Source: Clostridium rectalis
GTDB lineage: Bacteria; Bacillota; Clostridia; Clostridiales; Clostridiaceae
Direction of reading: 5' to 3'
DNA: 64,000 nt
NCBI RefSeq assembly: GCF_900626095.1
Contig: NZ_UYZZ01000008.1
Coordinates: 85,081 to 149,080 of the forward strand
The position numbers were made by a program, and so were the translations under genes. Under the pieces are notes generated by a model that saw only the letters and a list, made by a program, of their open reading frames with translations, had not been told where the DNA came from and did not search any database. This document shows, piece by piece, positions 47,128 to 56,947 of this stretch. Position 1 is the stretch's first letter. Each line of letters begins with the position of its first letter.

Positions 47128-48543
47128 AATTCTCCCTGTAGCTGCTAATATTATCATTATTATAGATACTATTAGTAAGATAGTGATGTAAAGCTTTTCT
47201 TTATTAGTAATACTTTCATTTTTCTCCCTTTTACCTTTAACATATATAACTATACCAGTTGAATACATAATAAATGCTAAACCTAAATATGCAATGCCCA
47301 CAGCATATATAACATATATTGAATATAAAACGGCTATTAATGCTATTAGTTTTTCCTTTAAACACCCCTGCTCCCCTTTGTACACTTTAAATGCAAACAT
47401 TGATGATATTAAATAAGGTAATAATATATTAGTAGTAGCTACATGGGTAGCTATATAATATCCTTTTTGTAATGCCGGTGAAAGTAGCGCAAATAAGAAT
47501 ATTTGTATTGCTCCTATTGTAAATAGCAATGCATTTATTGGTACATTCTTCTGATTTGTCTTTTTAAACCATTGAGGCATTAAATCATCTTGTACTGCGG
47601 GAACATATAATATTTCAGTTGTTAAAAGATTCCAACATAGTAGTGCTCCAATATTTGATATTATAATACCTAATTTTATTATTACAGCTCCAGCTTTCCC
47701 AAGAGAAGTTGCTAATAAAACATCTGCTAATGGAGTTGTAGACCCAACTAAAACTTTTGCTGGTACAACACCCATTGATAAGATCGATATTGATACATAA
47801 AGGGTAGCCGTAGCTAAAAGTGAAATTACAGTAGCTCTTCCCACTAACTGTTGAGTCTCTGCTCTTTCTGATAAAACTACTAAAGCTTCAACGCCTACAA
47901 AACACCATAAAACTGTTCCCATGGCTCCACTTACTTGTTTTCCAATGGTAGTAGCTTCCCCCGTTGAAGCTAATATATTTTTCCAATCTGCAATAAAAAA
48001 TACTTCACCTTTAAATGCTAATGCCCCAAATATAATCACAAGAATTAGAGGTACAATTTTTGCAATTGTAATTACTACATTCAGCACTCCTGCCTCTTTT
48101 ATACCCCTCCTTATTATAAAATAGTAACTCCATAAAAGAACTGACCCCAATACAAAAATTACAACTGGAGGCATTTTATATTGTGATCCAATTAGGCTAT
48201 TAATAGTTTTAAAAATTAATATTATAAATGAAACATTTCCTAAAAATGAACTCATCCAATATCCCCATGCACAATTAAACCCTATAAATGGACCATATCC
48301 TGCCCTAGCATAGGAGTATATACCACCCTTAAGTTCAGGTCTTTTATTTGAAAGTATATTAAATACTAGGGCTAGCATTATTACTCCAAACACACCTATA
48401 CACCAAGCTATAAGCACAGCCTGAGGATTAGAAGTGCTAATTAAATCTGTTGGGCTATTAAAAATTCCTGAGGCAATCATAGATCCTATACCCAAAGCTA
48501 TTAATAAACCTAAACCTAGCTTCTTTTCATTATTTTCCCCCAT
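47119..48543 (-). CDS. APC family amino-acid transporter, probable arginine/ornithine or ornithine transporter
   Basis: A 474-residue transporter with about 12 hydrophobic segments. LGLLIALGIGSMIASGIFNSPTDL is the TM1 signature of basic-amino-acid APC antiporters; WCFVGVEALVVLSERAE carries the conserved glutamate of TM6. It is the last gene behind the ornithine degradation genes, so ornithine uptake or exchange is the likely role. A stem-loop near 48590-48633 separates it from ord. Substrate is inferred from context. Confidence 0.87.
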   Translation of the reverse strand: MGENNEKKLGLGLLIALGIGSMIASGIFNSPTDLISTSNPQAVLIAWCIGVFGVIMLALVFNILSNKRPELKGGIYSYARAGYGPFIGFNCAWGYWMSSFLGNVSFIILIFKTINSLIGSQYKMPPVVIFVLGSVLLWSYYFIIRRGIKEAGVLNVVITIAKIVPLILVIIFGALAFKGEVFFIADWKNILASTGEATTIGKQVSGAMGTVLWCFVGVEALVVLSERAETQQLVGRATVISLLATATLYVSISILSMGVVPAKVLVGSTTPLADVLLATSLGKAGAVIIKLGIIISNIGALLCWNLLTTEILYVPAVQDDLMPQWFKKTNQKNVPINALLFTIGAIQIFLFALLSPALQKGYYIATHVATTNILLPYLISSMFAFKVYKGEQGCLKEKLIALIAVLYSIYVIYAVGIAYLGLAFIMYSTGIVIYVKGKREKNESITNKEKLYITILLIVSIIMIILAATGRISV

Positions 48544-48588
48544 TTTAATACCTCACATTCTCAAAATTTTTACACTTCTTATTTTTAA

Positions 48589-48633
48589 AATGGCTACTTT
48601 TTTAAAACAACAATCTTATAAAAAATAGCCATT
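48589..48633 (-). repeat. Stem-loop between ord and the APC transporter
   Basis: AAAATGGCTA and TAGCCATTT pair across an AT-rich interior with complementary T/A runs. No clear U tract on the minus strand, so it may only partly terminate. Confidence 0.5.
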
Positions 48634-48646
48634 TATTGCAGGAATA

Positions 48647-49699
48647 TTATCTATCTTCCACCAAATCCCTAACATCACCTATTATTGCCCTTGGAACTGG
48701 CAAATCAAGCATGGTTTTTAATCCTGGAGTTGAATTCATTACAAGAGGAATCATATTTACACATATTGCTACAGTAGCTATACCCCCTGGTATTTCAGGC
48801 TTTATTTGAAGATCAATTTTAGGAGAACCTTTAATTGAAATATAGTCCCCAGTATCTACATTTTCTAGTTCTGGTCTTATCTGCTGTGGATGCTCCATTA
48901 CTACAAACTTTTTCTCCCCTAAATTTGCATATCCAAGTTGTCTACATCCGGCAACATCCCCTGGGTCAACAGAAACAATATCAGTACTACGAGATACATT
49001 TGTAACTATTGCTTCCTTTTCCTGTTTTATATTGTCAAACTTAACATTAAAGGCTTCTTCAAACATTCCAAAAGATTGTAAAAATCCTACATGCCCTGCT
49101 ACTTTATCTGTCTTTACCCCCTCTATAAATTCCTCAGGTTTAAGTCCAATTCCTTGTTCAACCATAACAGCTTTGCCAAAACATGCAAGATCATTCACTC
49201 TAGTAACTGTTATATCCTCTACATTATCACAAACTCCTGTAAGAGCAATTACCATTAAATCCATAATGAATCCTGGATTTACCCCTGTTCCTAAAATAGA
49301 AACTTTATTTTCCTTAGCTATTTTATCCATTTCCTCTGATAGTTCTGGATCTAAGGCCTTTGGATATGACATTTCTTCAGCTGTAGTTACAATATCCATA
49401 CCAGCCTCTGCCGCCATTTTAATTAATGGAAATACAACCTTTGTAAAGGAAGCCGTAGCTAAAATACAAACATCTGCAAAACCTTTTTTTATAACCTGCT
49501 CTGGCCTATCTGTAATTATGCAATCATTATCCTCATTTTTTTCTATTTTTAATGTTTCATATAGTTTTTTACCTGCTTTTTTAGGATCTAAATCTATAGC
49601 CCCTACTATTATAAAACCCTTTTTTCCTAAAATCATGTTACAAATACCACTTCCCATTGAACCTAAACCCCAGACTACAACCTTTATTTTTCTTTTCAT
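48647..49699 (-). CDS. ord: 2,4-diaminopentanoate dehydrogenase
   Basis: A 350-residue NAD(P)-dependent oxidoreductase of the Ord family. VVVWGLGSMGSGICNMILGKKG is the N-terminal Rossmann motif; TTAEEMSYPKALDPEL and SILGTGVNPGFIMDLMV follow. It oxidises (2R,4S)-2,4-diaminopentanoate to 2-amino-4-oxopentanoate with ammonia release, the step after aminomutase. The ATG at 49699 is chosen for GGAGG eight bases upstream; the longer frame starts inside that site. Same operon order as in other ornithine-fermenting clostridia. Confidence 0.93.
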   Translation of the reverse strand: MKRKIKVVVWGLGSMGSGICNMILGKKGFIIVGAIDLDPKKAGKKLYETLKIEKNEDNDCIITDRPEQVIKKGFADVCILATASFTKVVFPLIKMAAEAGMDIVTTAEEMSYPKALDPELSEEMDKIAKENKVSILGTGVNPGFIMDLMVIALTGVCDNVEDITVTRVNDLACFGKAVMVEQGIGLKPEEFIEGVKTDKVAGHVGFLQSFGMFEEAFNVKFDNIKQEKEAIVTNVSRSTDIVSVDPGDVAGCRQLGYANLGEKKFVVMEHPQQIRPELENVDTGDYISIKGSPKIDLQIKPEIPGGIATVAICVNMIPLVMNSTPGLKTMLDLPVPRAIIGDVRDLVEDR

Positions 49700-49740
49700 A
49701 ATTAACCCCTCCATAAATCCATTTTATTTATAAATAGCCC

Positions 49741-50838
49741 TTAGCAATTTACCAAAGCATATTCTGGTTGTCTTTCATAATATTTTTTTACATAGTTTGA
49801 AGTCATGGCTGCTAGTATACAACCATAGTCCATTTTAAATTCAATAATATCACCAACTTTAAGTATGTTAATGCTATCTGTAACATCTAAAATTAAATGA
49901 TCACTGCTTGCTCCAAATATACTTATATTTTTATCTAGTGGGAATAATCCATCTACTTTTATATCTTGCCTTCCAACAGCTACAATTGCTCTTTTTCTAA
50001 TACCTTTATCTTGAAACCTAGGAGTATTTCCAAAGGCATCCATTCCAATTTTACCTGTTGGTACTGTTGGCTTATCTTTTATCTCCACTATTTCCCCTTT
50101 CAAAACAAAAGCATCATCATAACAATTTGGTATAGCATATCCAAAAGAAGTTTCTCTCCCAAGCACAATTCCCTCTCCAATTCTTAGTTGATTAACCTCC
50201 TTGGGAATAGTGTTATTCATAACTAAATATAAACTACTAGAATTTCCCCCTGAAATAATAGGCAAATTTAAATTATAAATATTCTTAATATCATTTCTTA
50301 AACTTACAAGCTTGTTTAAATTATTTTTATCAGGAATTACCCCTCCATAACAGGTTACATTTGTTCCAATTCCTATTAAATTGATGTTATCTAATTTTAT
50401 TATCTCTTTAACAATATCCAAAGCATCCTCTATTAAAACCCCTTCTCTTAAATCTCCAATATCAACCATTAAAATAATATTATGCTGTAATTTAAATTGT
50501 TTAGCTTTTTTAGACAATACCTTTATGGTTTCTAATTCTGAATTTAAACTAACATCACTATATTTAACTACCTTTTCTGCCTCACTTTCCATAGAAATTC
50601 TAAGTAACATTTTATGGCAATCTAGTTTTTTCATCCTTTTTAAATTTTGAATTCTAGAATCACCAACACAATTAATTCCTCCTTTAAGTAAGGCTTCTAC
50701 TATAGGAATCTGAGCACAAAATACCTTTGTTACACCAATAACATTTATATTTCTATTTTTACACATGGATAGAATTTGCCTTGCATTATGAGTTATTTTT
50801 GAAAGATTAACTTCTACACATGGGTATTGTTTTCTCAT
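49741..50838 (-). CDS. orr: Ornithine racemase
   Basis: A 365-residue PLP-dependent fold-type III (alanine racemase-like) enzyme. Lysine in NVIGVTKVF near residue 38 is the expected PLP Schiff-base residue; VDIGDLREGV and SGGNSSSLYLV follow the pattern of Orr proteins. It supplies D-ornithine for the aminomutase. Ends 27 bases before the ord ATG-side ribosome site and begins 21 bases after the GlmL-related gene. Confidence 0.92.
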   Translation of the reverse strand: MRKQYPCVEVNLSKITHNARQILSMCKNRNINVIGVTKVFCAQIPIVEALLKGGINCVGDSRIQNLKRMKKLDCHKMLLRISMESEAEKVVKYSDVSLNSELETIKVLSKKAKQFKLQHNIILMVDIGDLREGVLIEDALDIVKEIIKLDNINLIGIGTNVTCYGGVIPDKNNLNKLVSLRNDIKNIYNLNLPIISGGNSSSLYLVMNNTIPKEVNQLRIGEGIVLGRETSFGYAIPNCYDDAFVLKGEIVEIKDKPTVPTGKIGMDAFGNTPRFQDKGIRKRAIVAVGRQDIKVDGLFPLDKNISIFGASSDHLILDVTDSINILKVGDIIEFKMDYGCILAAMTSNYVKKYYERQPEYALVNC

Positions 50839-50859
50839 AGCGAGACTCTCCTTTTATCT

Positions 50860-52233
50860 TTATTCCTCTAAAAATTCCATGTCTTTTGTTATATTGAGAC
50901 TTTGAGTAAGTAAGGCCTTACAAGCCTCCTTATTTTCTCTACTTAAAACCCCTGCGCATGCCATAATATAGTGTGTATCTAATAATGCTTTAGCACCTTT
51001 TCTAGGCGACATTGTAACATCATCTTTCATATACCTTATATTTAAGAGAGCATCCTCTCCCATAGGCAGTCTTGTTAATGCTCCTCCTGTACCAACAATA
51101 TATTTTACTTGTGATAAATCCTTACCATAAGCTATAAACCCACTTTCACCACCATATTTTCTTTTTATGGTTCCCACGTGTCTACTTATAGCTACATCTA
51201 CAGCTTTTTTTGTTAATATATAGCTTGCATTTATATCCTCATTTTCTGTTGGAATTGGTTTTATATGTGATAACATATACTCCTTATCTAAATTACCTAA
51301 ATCTTTAATATCCAGTAATTCTATAACATTTTTACTATTTACAAATACCCCAATATCTCCTTCTACAGTTCTTTTAGCCTTTGGTTCAGGATTTACAAGC
51401 ATATCTAAAACTATAGAGCTTCCTTCTGTAACCGAATGTACATCTGTGGTAGCACCACCTACATCCAAAACCACTAAATCCCCTATTAATTCATAAAGAA
51501 TTTTTGCACTTTCCATTACTGCTCCTGGAGTAGGCATTATACTTCCATCTACCATTTCTTTTATTTTATTCATTCCGGGTGCTTTAACAATATTTTTTTC
51601 AAAAGCATCTTGAATTACCTTTCTTGCAGGCTCAACATTTAACTCATCTATACTAGGGTAAACATTATCAATTATATATAACTGCTGATCTTTAAATATC
51701 TCTATAATTTCCTCTCTGTTTTCTATATTTCCACAATATACTATAGGCTTATTAAATCTTTCATTACTAATAAGTTGTGCATTATAAAGAGCTGTTTCTC
51801 TTTCTCCGTAATCTGTTCCACCTGCAATCATTATTAAATTAGGATCTATTTTCCTAATATTTTTTATATCAATCATCCTCATTTTTCCTGATGTAACCAT
51901 TTTTATAATTCCACCAGCTCCTAATGCTGCTTCCTTTGCTGCCTTAACAGTCATTCTTTCCATAAGTCCATGCACTGTTATTTTAAGACCACCTGCCGCG
52001 CTACTTGTAGCAAGCATTTTTCCCCATGTCATTCCCTCTCCTATTTTATTTTCTATTTCTTTTATGGCGTTTTTAAGGCCTATTGTTACATCTCCATCTA
52101 ATACAGTAGTACAACTTTTACCTTGATATTCTGATTCTACATATATGTTCCCATCTTCTAAGTTTTTAATATTAAAGGCTGTTACAACCGTTGTAGTACT
52201 ACCTATTTCTGCTATTAAGTAATCAACTTTCAT
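50860..52233 (-). CDS. GlmL/MutL-related ornithine degradation protein
   Basis: A 457-residue ATPase-like protein of the MutL family found with glutamate and ornithine aminomutases. ASKHA-type motifs: IAEIGSTTTVVTAF at the N-terminus, LATSSAAGGLKI, IAGGTDYGERETA and VVLDVGGATTDVHSV. Such proteins are thought to keep or reactivate B12-dependent mutases; direct evidence is limited. Lies directly downstream of oraE, as in other species. Confidence 0.9.
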   Translation of the reverse strand: MKVDYLIAEIGSTTTVVTAFNIKNLEDGNIYVESEYQGKSCTTVLDGDVTIGLKNAIKEIENKIGEGMTWGKMLATSSAAGGLKITVHGLMERMTVKAAKEAALGAGGIIKMVTSGKMRMIDIKNIRKIDPNLIMIAGGTDYGERETALYNAQLISNERFNKPIVYCGNIENREEIIEIFKDQQLYIIDNVYPSIDELNVEPARKVIQDAFEKNIVKAPGMNKIKEMVDGSIMPTPGAVMESAKILYELIGDLVVLDVGGATTDVHSVTEGSSIVLDMLVNPEPKAKRTVEGDIGVFVNSKNVIELLDIKDLGNLDKEYMLSHIKPIPTENEDINASYILTKKAVDVAISRHVGTIKRKYGGESGFIAYGKDLSQVKYIVGTGGALTRLPMGEDALLNIRYMKDDVTMSPRKGAKALLDTHYIMACAGVLSRENKEACKALLTQSLNITKDMEFLEE

Positions 52234-52330
52234 AAAATACCCCCTATAAAAGTTATATTTATTTATCTAAAAGGTTATATATTTTTATATAGCCAGCAGT
52301 GAATTATGTAATTCTGCTAGCTATATATTT

Positions 52331-54535
52331 TTATTCTTCTTTTTCCGTATCAATTCCCATTAGTTTTTTTATAATAAAGGAGGCAACATCTGTACCATTA
52401 GAACCTCTTCCGAATCCAACATCCATTCCATTTTCTCTTGCTATTTCGTCTGTAACCTGAGTACCACCAGATACAAGTATCAATTTTTCCCTAACACCCT
52501 TTTCAACACATAAATCATTAAGCTTTTGCATATTTTTCGTATGAACATCATTATGAGTAATAATTGTACTACATAATATCGCCTGAGCCTTTGCTTCTAT
52601 AGCTGCATCCACAAGTTTTTCTACTGGACAAGAAGTTCCAAGATATACTGCTTCTATTCCAAATTTTTCTACACCACCATGTTTAATATCAATAATTTCT
52701 CTAAGACCAACAGAATGTTCATCTTCTCCTACTGTTGCTGCAACTACTTTTATAGGGGTATCTTTTACAAAGTCTCTCATTTTAGAATCACTTAAGACCT
52801 TTCTCCTCTTTGGCAGTAGCAAAGTATCACGTTTTATAGGAGTAAAATTACACACTCCTTTAATCTCAACTAATGTTCCCTCCGCTCTTTGTAAAACTTG
52901 TTTATGAATAATTTCTACATCTTTTAAATTCATCCTCTTTCCTATTTCTAGTGCTGCCGCTTCACTTATTTGTTCATTTTCTGGTAGACACAATGTGACT
53001 TTTACATAACCATCCTTAGACCATTGAACCTCTGGTACTACTGTACCATCTTCTTTAACCTGCTCCATTCTTTTAAATACATTATCATTCTCATCAAGTT
53101 CATCTATATACTTAATTTTAAAGTGATTGCATAAAGTACATTTATTAATAGCATCACATGCTCCTTTGTATTCTTTTGGAATATTATTATATCCAAAATG
53201 TCCACAAACTGGAGCAAAATAATTTTCTTCTCTTTTTACTATTGTATCTACAGCATCTCCTCCATCCATCTTTCTTGCAATACCATCACCATTTCTTTCT
53301 GGATATAAGCCTGAATCTACAAAAAATCCTTCATCTACTGCCTTAAAATATCCTCCTACTTCTATCATTTCTTCTAGAAATAAAATTGACCTCTCTTTTA
53401 ATTCTCTTACCTTTTCTGGTAAGTATCCTGATTTTTTAAGCTCTATCATATCCATTAACCCATCCATACTAACAAATGCTTGTTTTGCTGTATTTATTGC
53501 ATGTATATTATTATAATGCCATGGAACATTTCTTCCCTCATCTGGCGTTATAGTACTTTGAATATCTGCTGAAGTTAATTCTGATATCAATAAGTTTAAT
53601 GTATGACCAACTGTAGCTTCTCTTTCACAGGATTCTATATATTTAGTATTCATTTGTGCCCTCATTTTATATTTATCAAATAAATCTCTTAAAGCTACTG
53701 CATATGGAAGGTCATATCTCATACAAGGAGCTGGGGCTGATGTAGGGGGCACTGTTGACAATGCAATATTTTCTGGTTTCATTCCCACCATTTCTGAGAA
53801 TTTAGAGTTTATAGCATGTTGTACCATAAGTTCTGGCATTACATTATAGCCTTTCATAGCTGTTGCATTGGCATTATGAGCTCCATCTATTTGAAGCATT
53901 CCAACAGATGCCATTACTCCCTTTGCAACTGCCGCATCTACAAAAGACCTAAACATATTAACATTTCTATAAAGTACATTATATTGAGGATCTTGGTGGG
54001 CGCCATTTACCCCTTCTTCTGCAAACATAACTGCTATGTCAGGTCCTGCAACACCTGAAACATATGAATGAAAATTAATTTTTCTTCCCACTTCTTTTTC
54101 AATTAAATCTATAGCTTTTCTAGTTGCTCTTACCTGTTTTCTAGTTATAGGAACTCCTCCTACTCCCTCTGGAGTACCTTCTATTAATCCATCAAAATGA
54201 CTTTGACCTGCTGTTCTAATTACCATTAAATGATCAGCACCATGCCAAGCAGCCATTCTCATTCTTCTTAAATCATCTTCAAATCTTCCCGACGCTATTT
54301 CCGTGGTAATAACTGGTAGAGGTTGAGGGTCTATATTATTAAAACTTCTGGCAGCTGGTAATGGTTGACTATTTTTTAAAGGCTTAGATATTTCTTTAAA
54401 ATAAAATTCTCCAATTTTACCTTCTTTATATGGTTCTCTCCAATGCCATCCTCTCCATTTAGGTTCATATTTATCTAAATCTTTTAAAATTTCATCTATA
54501 TCTAGTTTTTTATTGCTATTTAACTTTTCAATCAC
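52331..54535 (-). CDS. oraE: D-ornithine 4,5-aminomutase, large subunit (OraE)
   Basis: A 734-residue adenosylcobalamin/PLP enzyme subunit. The cobalamin-binding DxHxxG motif is DEHSVG (His607), and Lys618 in IDIKHGG, 11 residues on, has the spacing I expect of the PLP lysine. Upstream barrel motifs include SGVAGPDIAVMFAEEGVNGAHQDPQ. The C-terminal Rossmann part has LVSGGTQVTDEIARE and GFGRGSNGTDVASF. It moves the terminal amino group of D-ornithine to C4. GTG start overlaps the oraS stop as TAGTG, giving coupled synthesis of the two subunits. Confidence 0.96.
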   Translation of the reverse strand: MIEKLNSNKKLDIDEILKDLDKYEPKWRGWHWREPYKEGKIGEFYFKEISKPLKNSQPLPAARSFNNIDPQPLPVITTEIASGRFEDDLRRMRMAAWHGADHLMVIRTAGQSHFDGLIEGTPEGVGGVPITRKQVRATRKAIDLIEKEVGRKINFHSYVSGVAGPDIAVMFAEEGVNGAHQDPQYNVLYRNVNMFRSFVDAAVAKGVMASVGMLQIDGAHNANATAMKGYNVMPELMVQHAINSKFSEMVGMKPENIALSTVPPTSAPAPCMRYDLPYAVALRDLFDKYKMRAQMNTKYIESCEREATVGHTLNLLISELTSADIQSTITPDEGRNVPWHYNNIHAINTAKQAFVSMDGLMDMIELKKSGYLPEKVRELKERSILFLEEMIEVGGYFKAVDEGFFVDSGLYPERNGDGIARKMDGGDAVDTIVKREENYFAPVCGHFGYNNIPKEYKGACDAINKCTLCNHFKIKYIDELDENDNVFKRMEQVKEDGTVVPEVQWSKDGYVKVTLCLPENEQISEAAALEIGKRMNLKDVEIIHKQVLQRAEGTLVEIKGVCNFTPIKRDTLLLPKRRKVLSDSKMRDFVKDTPIKVVAATVGEDEHSVGLREIIDIKHGGVEKFGIEAVYLGTSCPVEKLVDAAIEAKAQAILCSTIITHNDVHTKNMQKLNDLCVEKGVREKLILVSGGTQVTDEIARENGMDVGFGRGSNGTDVASFIIKKLMGIDTEKEE

Positions 54536-54900
54536 TATTTGTCACCACCCTTCATATTTTCAATAACAAGGTCCCAACCTTTTCCCTTGCATAAATCTTC
54601 TCCTGCCTCTAAATAATTCTTATTAATTAGTTTCCCATAGGTTAAAACTACATTTCCCACACCCATCCCAAGTAAATTGTATTTTGTAGCATAATCTACT
54701 ATAGGGTGAGCCTGTAAACTTGAAAATCCCATTCTTAAAAGTACTGAACGTTCTATTGCCGGTGATGTATGTGTATATGCTAAATCTACTAACGGCTTTA
54801 TAATTTCTTCTGTAAGGGACCAAAATTTTTCATAAAGTTCACTATCATTTAACCCTTTTAAATGTCCTCTTCTTTTTTCATAATCATCTTGTCTTTTCAT
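54535..54900 (-). CDS. oraS: D-ornithine 4,5-aminomutase, small subunit (OraS)
   Basis: A 121-residue subunit. The sequence KRQDDYEKRRGHLKGLNDSELYEKFWSLTEEIIKPLVDLAYTHTSPAIERSVLLRMGFSS is characteristic of OraS. It pairs with OraE, whose GTG start overlaps its stop codon. ATG follows a GGGGGA site; the gene begins 12 bases after ortB. Confidence 0.95.
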   Translation of the reverse strand: MKRQDDYEKRRGHLKGLNDSELYEKFWSLTEEIIKPLVDLAYTHTSPAIERSVLLRMGFSSLQAHPIVDYATKYNLLGMGVGNVVLTYGKLINKNYLEAGEDLCKGKGWDLVIENMKGGDK

Positions 54901-54912
54901 AAAATCCCCCTC

Positions 54913-56325
54913 CTACTCTATCTGAATATTATTTTCCTTTAATATTTTCATAACGTCCTTCCTACTTAACTTTGTTTCATCTACTAAGAAATCAAAATCA
55001 ATATCTTGAATTTTATTATCTGCTACTTTTTTAAGTGAATTTTTAATATAAGAATTTCTTAAATGATCCATATCCATATCTTTTACAGATACTAGTTCTG
55101 GATGGGAAGGTAATATTATATTTTTACCTGGTATCTGATCCATTGGATTTCCTACAAAAATTTCTATTCCATTTTTCTTTGCAAAATTTAATTGAGGTAT
55201 TAAATGTTTACCAGCTCCCGTATATTCGGTTTCCTGAACTACTAATATTTCCTCATTATCATATTCCTGTGCAATAGCAAAAGCTGCTGCCAAAGATGTA
55301 TTACCAGCTGGTCCTCTCTCCAACCCTTCTAATTGTGCCAAAAGTTCTGTCATCCAAAATACTTCACCCTGACTTATAGTTACATATCTATCTAAATATC
55401 TTAAAGGTCTTGCTGCACTTCTTGGTACATCGGATCTATCCGGATTTGTCATAAATGGTATCCCAAATCCTGTATGACCAGTTGTAAAGGATTTCTTATT
55501 AAAATCTATATCAGAGGCCATATGTAACCCTGAAAGGTCTACAGATGCACCTATAATTTTAGTATCCTTTGCTCCTGTCTTTATAACACCTCTAGCTGTA
55601 CCAGTAGTATTACCACCACCTGCATGAGTTACAATTATAGAAGCAGGTTCCTTTCCTAATGCCTCTCTACACTCTTTAACAATCTCCTTACCTAAAGTCT
55701 CTATACCTGCTATACCATAGGTTGAATATAATGACGCATTATAATATCCTGTTTCCTCAAGTATTTTTAAAAATGTATAAAATAACTCTGGTCCCACAGT
55801 AAGCCTTAATACCTCTGAGCCATATCCTTCGCACTTTCTGCCCTTCTCTAATATCTCTGGTTGCCCTATTTTCTTAGAATCATAACATTCATTGGCTATT
55901 ATGCATCTAAGGCCTCTTATATTCGCTTGTGATGCTACTGCTGCTCCATAATTTCCGGATGTTGCCGCTGCAACTCCTTTATATCCTCTTTTCATAGCAT
56001 CATATACAGAAACACTAGCCCTTCTATCTTTAAAACTCCCTGATGGATTACAACTTTCATCTTTAACAAATATTCTAGCAGCCTTACCGGTTTTAGATAC
56101 CTTTCTTGCTAGTTTTGTAATATTTCTAAGTTCTAATAATGGTGTATTGCCTACTCCCGCTTCTTTTTGAATGCTCTCTATTTCCTCCAGTGAATAGCCT
56201 ATGTCTTCCATAAGTTTTTCATAATTGAATGAAAGCTTTCCATCTTCATATTTATCATAATCTATCCCAACGGATTTTAGCATTATCTCATTTTTTCTAG
56301 CCATAAGCTCTTCATATTTATTCAT
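54913..56325 (-). CDS. ortB: 2-amino-4-oxopentanoate thiolase, beta subunit (OrtB)
   Basis: A 470-residue PLP enzyme of fold type II. The PLP lysine lies in NPSGSFKDRRASVSVYDAM; AATSGNYGAAVAS is the phosphate-binding loop and VTHAGGGNTTGTARG follows. With OrtA it cleaves 2-amino-4-oxopentanoate with CoA to acetyl-CoA and D-alanine. It could be mistaken for a threonine synthase-like enzyme, but the position between ortA and oraS settles the assignment. Confidence 0.95.
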   Translation of the reverse strand: MNKYEELMARKNEIMLKSVGIDYDKYEDGKLSFNYEKLMEDIGYSLEEIESIQKEAGVGNTPLLELRNITKLARKVSKTGKAARIFVKDESCNPSGSFKDRRASVSVYDAMKRGYKGVAAATSGNYGAAVASQANIRGLRCIIANECYDSKKIGQPEILEKGRKCEGYGSEVLRLTVGPELFYTFLKILEETGYYNASLYSTYGIAGIETLGKEIVKECREALGKEPASIIVTHAGGGNTTGTARGVIKTGAKDTKIIGASVDLSGLHMASDIDFNKKSFTTGHTGFGIPFMTNPDRSDVPRSAARPLRYLDRYVTISQGEVFWMTELLAQLEGLERGPAGNTSLAAAFAIAQEYDNEEILVVQETEYTGAGKHLIPQLNFAKKNGIEIFVGNPMDQIPGKNIILPSHPELVSVKDMDMDHLRNSYIKNSLKKVADNKIQDIDFDFLVDETKLSRKDVMKILKENNIQIE

Positions 56326-56365
56326 AACTTATTACCTCCCTTTTAAAATAAAACAGTGAATTAAC

Positions 56366-56656
56366 CTATTCTTTTAAAATTTTCCTTGATTGTTTACATA
56401 TATATTCCATTTCTTTTATATATTTACCAAATGAGTGATAATATCCCGGTTCCACCTCTACAACTTTTCCCCTTACCACTCTTCCTACTATTGTTTCTAC
56501 TTGGACTTCACTACCAATTTCACAATCACTTAAGCAATTTCCCCTTACCCAACATTTTAAAGGTGTACTTTTAGTTTCTTCTGGTATATTTTTTGCTCTA
56601 TGCTCTGGGGTCAAAACTACCTCTTCAATTTCCACCCAAGTTCCCTTTTTTATCAT
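56366..56656 (-). CDS. ortA: 2-amino-4-oxopentanoate thiolase, alpha subunit (OrtA)
   Basis: A 96-residue small subunit: KKGTWVEIEEVVLTPEHRAKNIPEETKSTPLKCWVRGN then VQVETIVGRVVRGKVVEVEPGYYHSFG. Matches OrtA in size and sequence and is followed by OrtB, as in other ornithine-fermenting clostridia. First gene after the sigma-54 promoter. GGTGAAA precedes the ATG. Confidence 0.94.
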   Translation of the reverse strand: MIKKGTWVEIEEVVLTPEHRAKNIPEETKSTPLKCWVRGNCLSDCEIGSEVQVETIVGRVVRGKVVEVEPGYYHSFGKYIKEMEYICKQSRKILKE

Positions 56657-56718
56657 AAATTTTCACCTACCATAAATATTTTTATTTAGCCTTATTAAAC
56701 CTTTACAATCTTAGTATA

Positions 56719-56733
56719 GCAATTTATATGCCA
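56719..56733 (-). promoter_or_regulatory. Sigma-54 (-24/-12) promoter of the ornithine operon
   Basis: On the minus strand TGGCATATAAATTGC keeps the invariant GG and GC at the correct spacing and most other consensus bases of TGGCACG-N4-TTGC. It lies 63 bases before the ortA ATG and downstream of the regulator's terminator. Confidence 0.85.
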
Positions 56734-56737
56734 CAAA

Positions 56738-56782
56738 AAAAAGCCTTGGGTTTATGCACTTTAGCATAAACTTAAGACTTTT
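56738..56782 (-). terminator. Terminator of the RocR-like regulator
   Basis: On the minus strand a two-part stem (GTTTATGC / GCATAAAC, extended by AAGTCTT / AAGGCTT) is followed by eight U residues. It ends the regulator transcript just before the ortA promoter. Confidence 0.8.
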
Positions 56783-56786
56783 AACT

Positions 56787-56903
56787 GCAAAATATTTTGC
56801 GTATTTTTTTAATTTTTATTAGTATTCTTCAGTATGTTTCAATAAATTTCATATTGTAGACCTATGCAAAATATTTTGCTATATAGGTGAAATATTTTTG
56901 CAC
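56787..56903. promoter_or_regulatory. Candidate enhancer sites for the sigma-54 activator
   Basis: The 14-bp palindrome GCAAAATATTTTGC occurs identically at 56787-56800 and 56866-56879. A third degenerate copy (GTGAAATATTTTTGCAC) lies at 56887-56903, 21 bases from the second. They lie about 54-184 bp upstream of the sigma-54 promoter, the usual location for enhancer-binding-protein sites. Confidence 0.7.
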
Positions 56904-56947
56904 TTATCTAAATTATTTTTATTTTCTAAATATTTATAATGTGATTT

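Noticed and set aside
54913..56325. Second threonine synthase
   Set aside because: Although PLP fold and SFKDR motif match, its position between ortA and oraS and its overall sequence fit OrtB.
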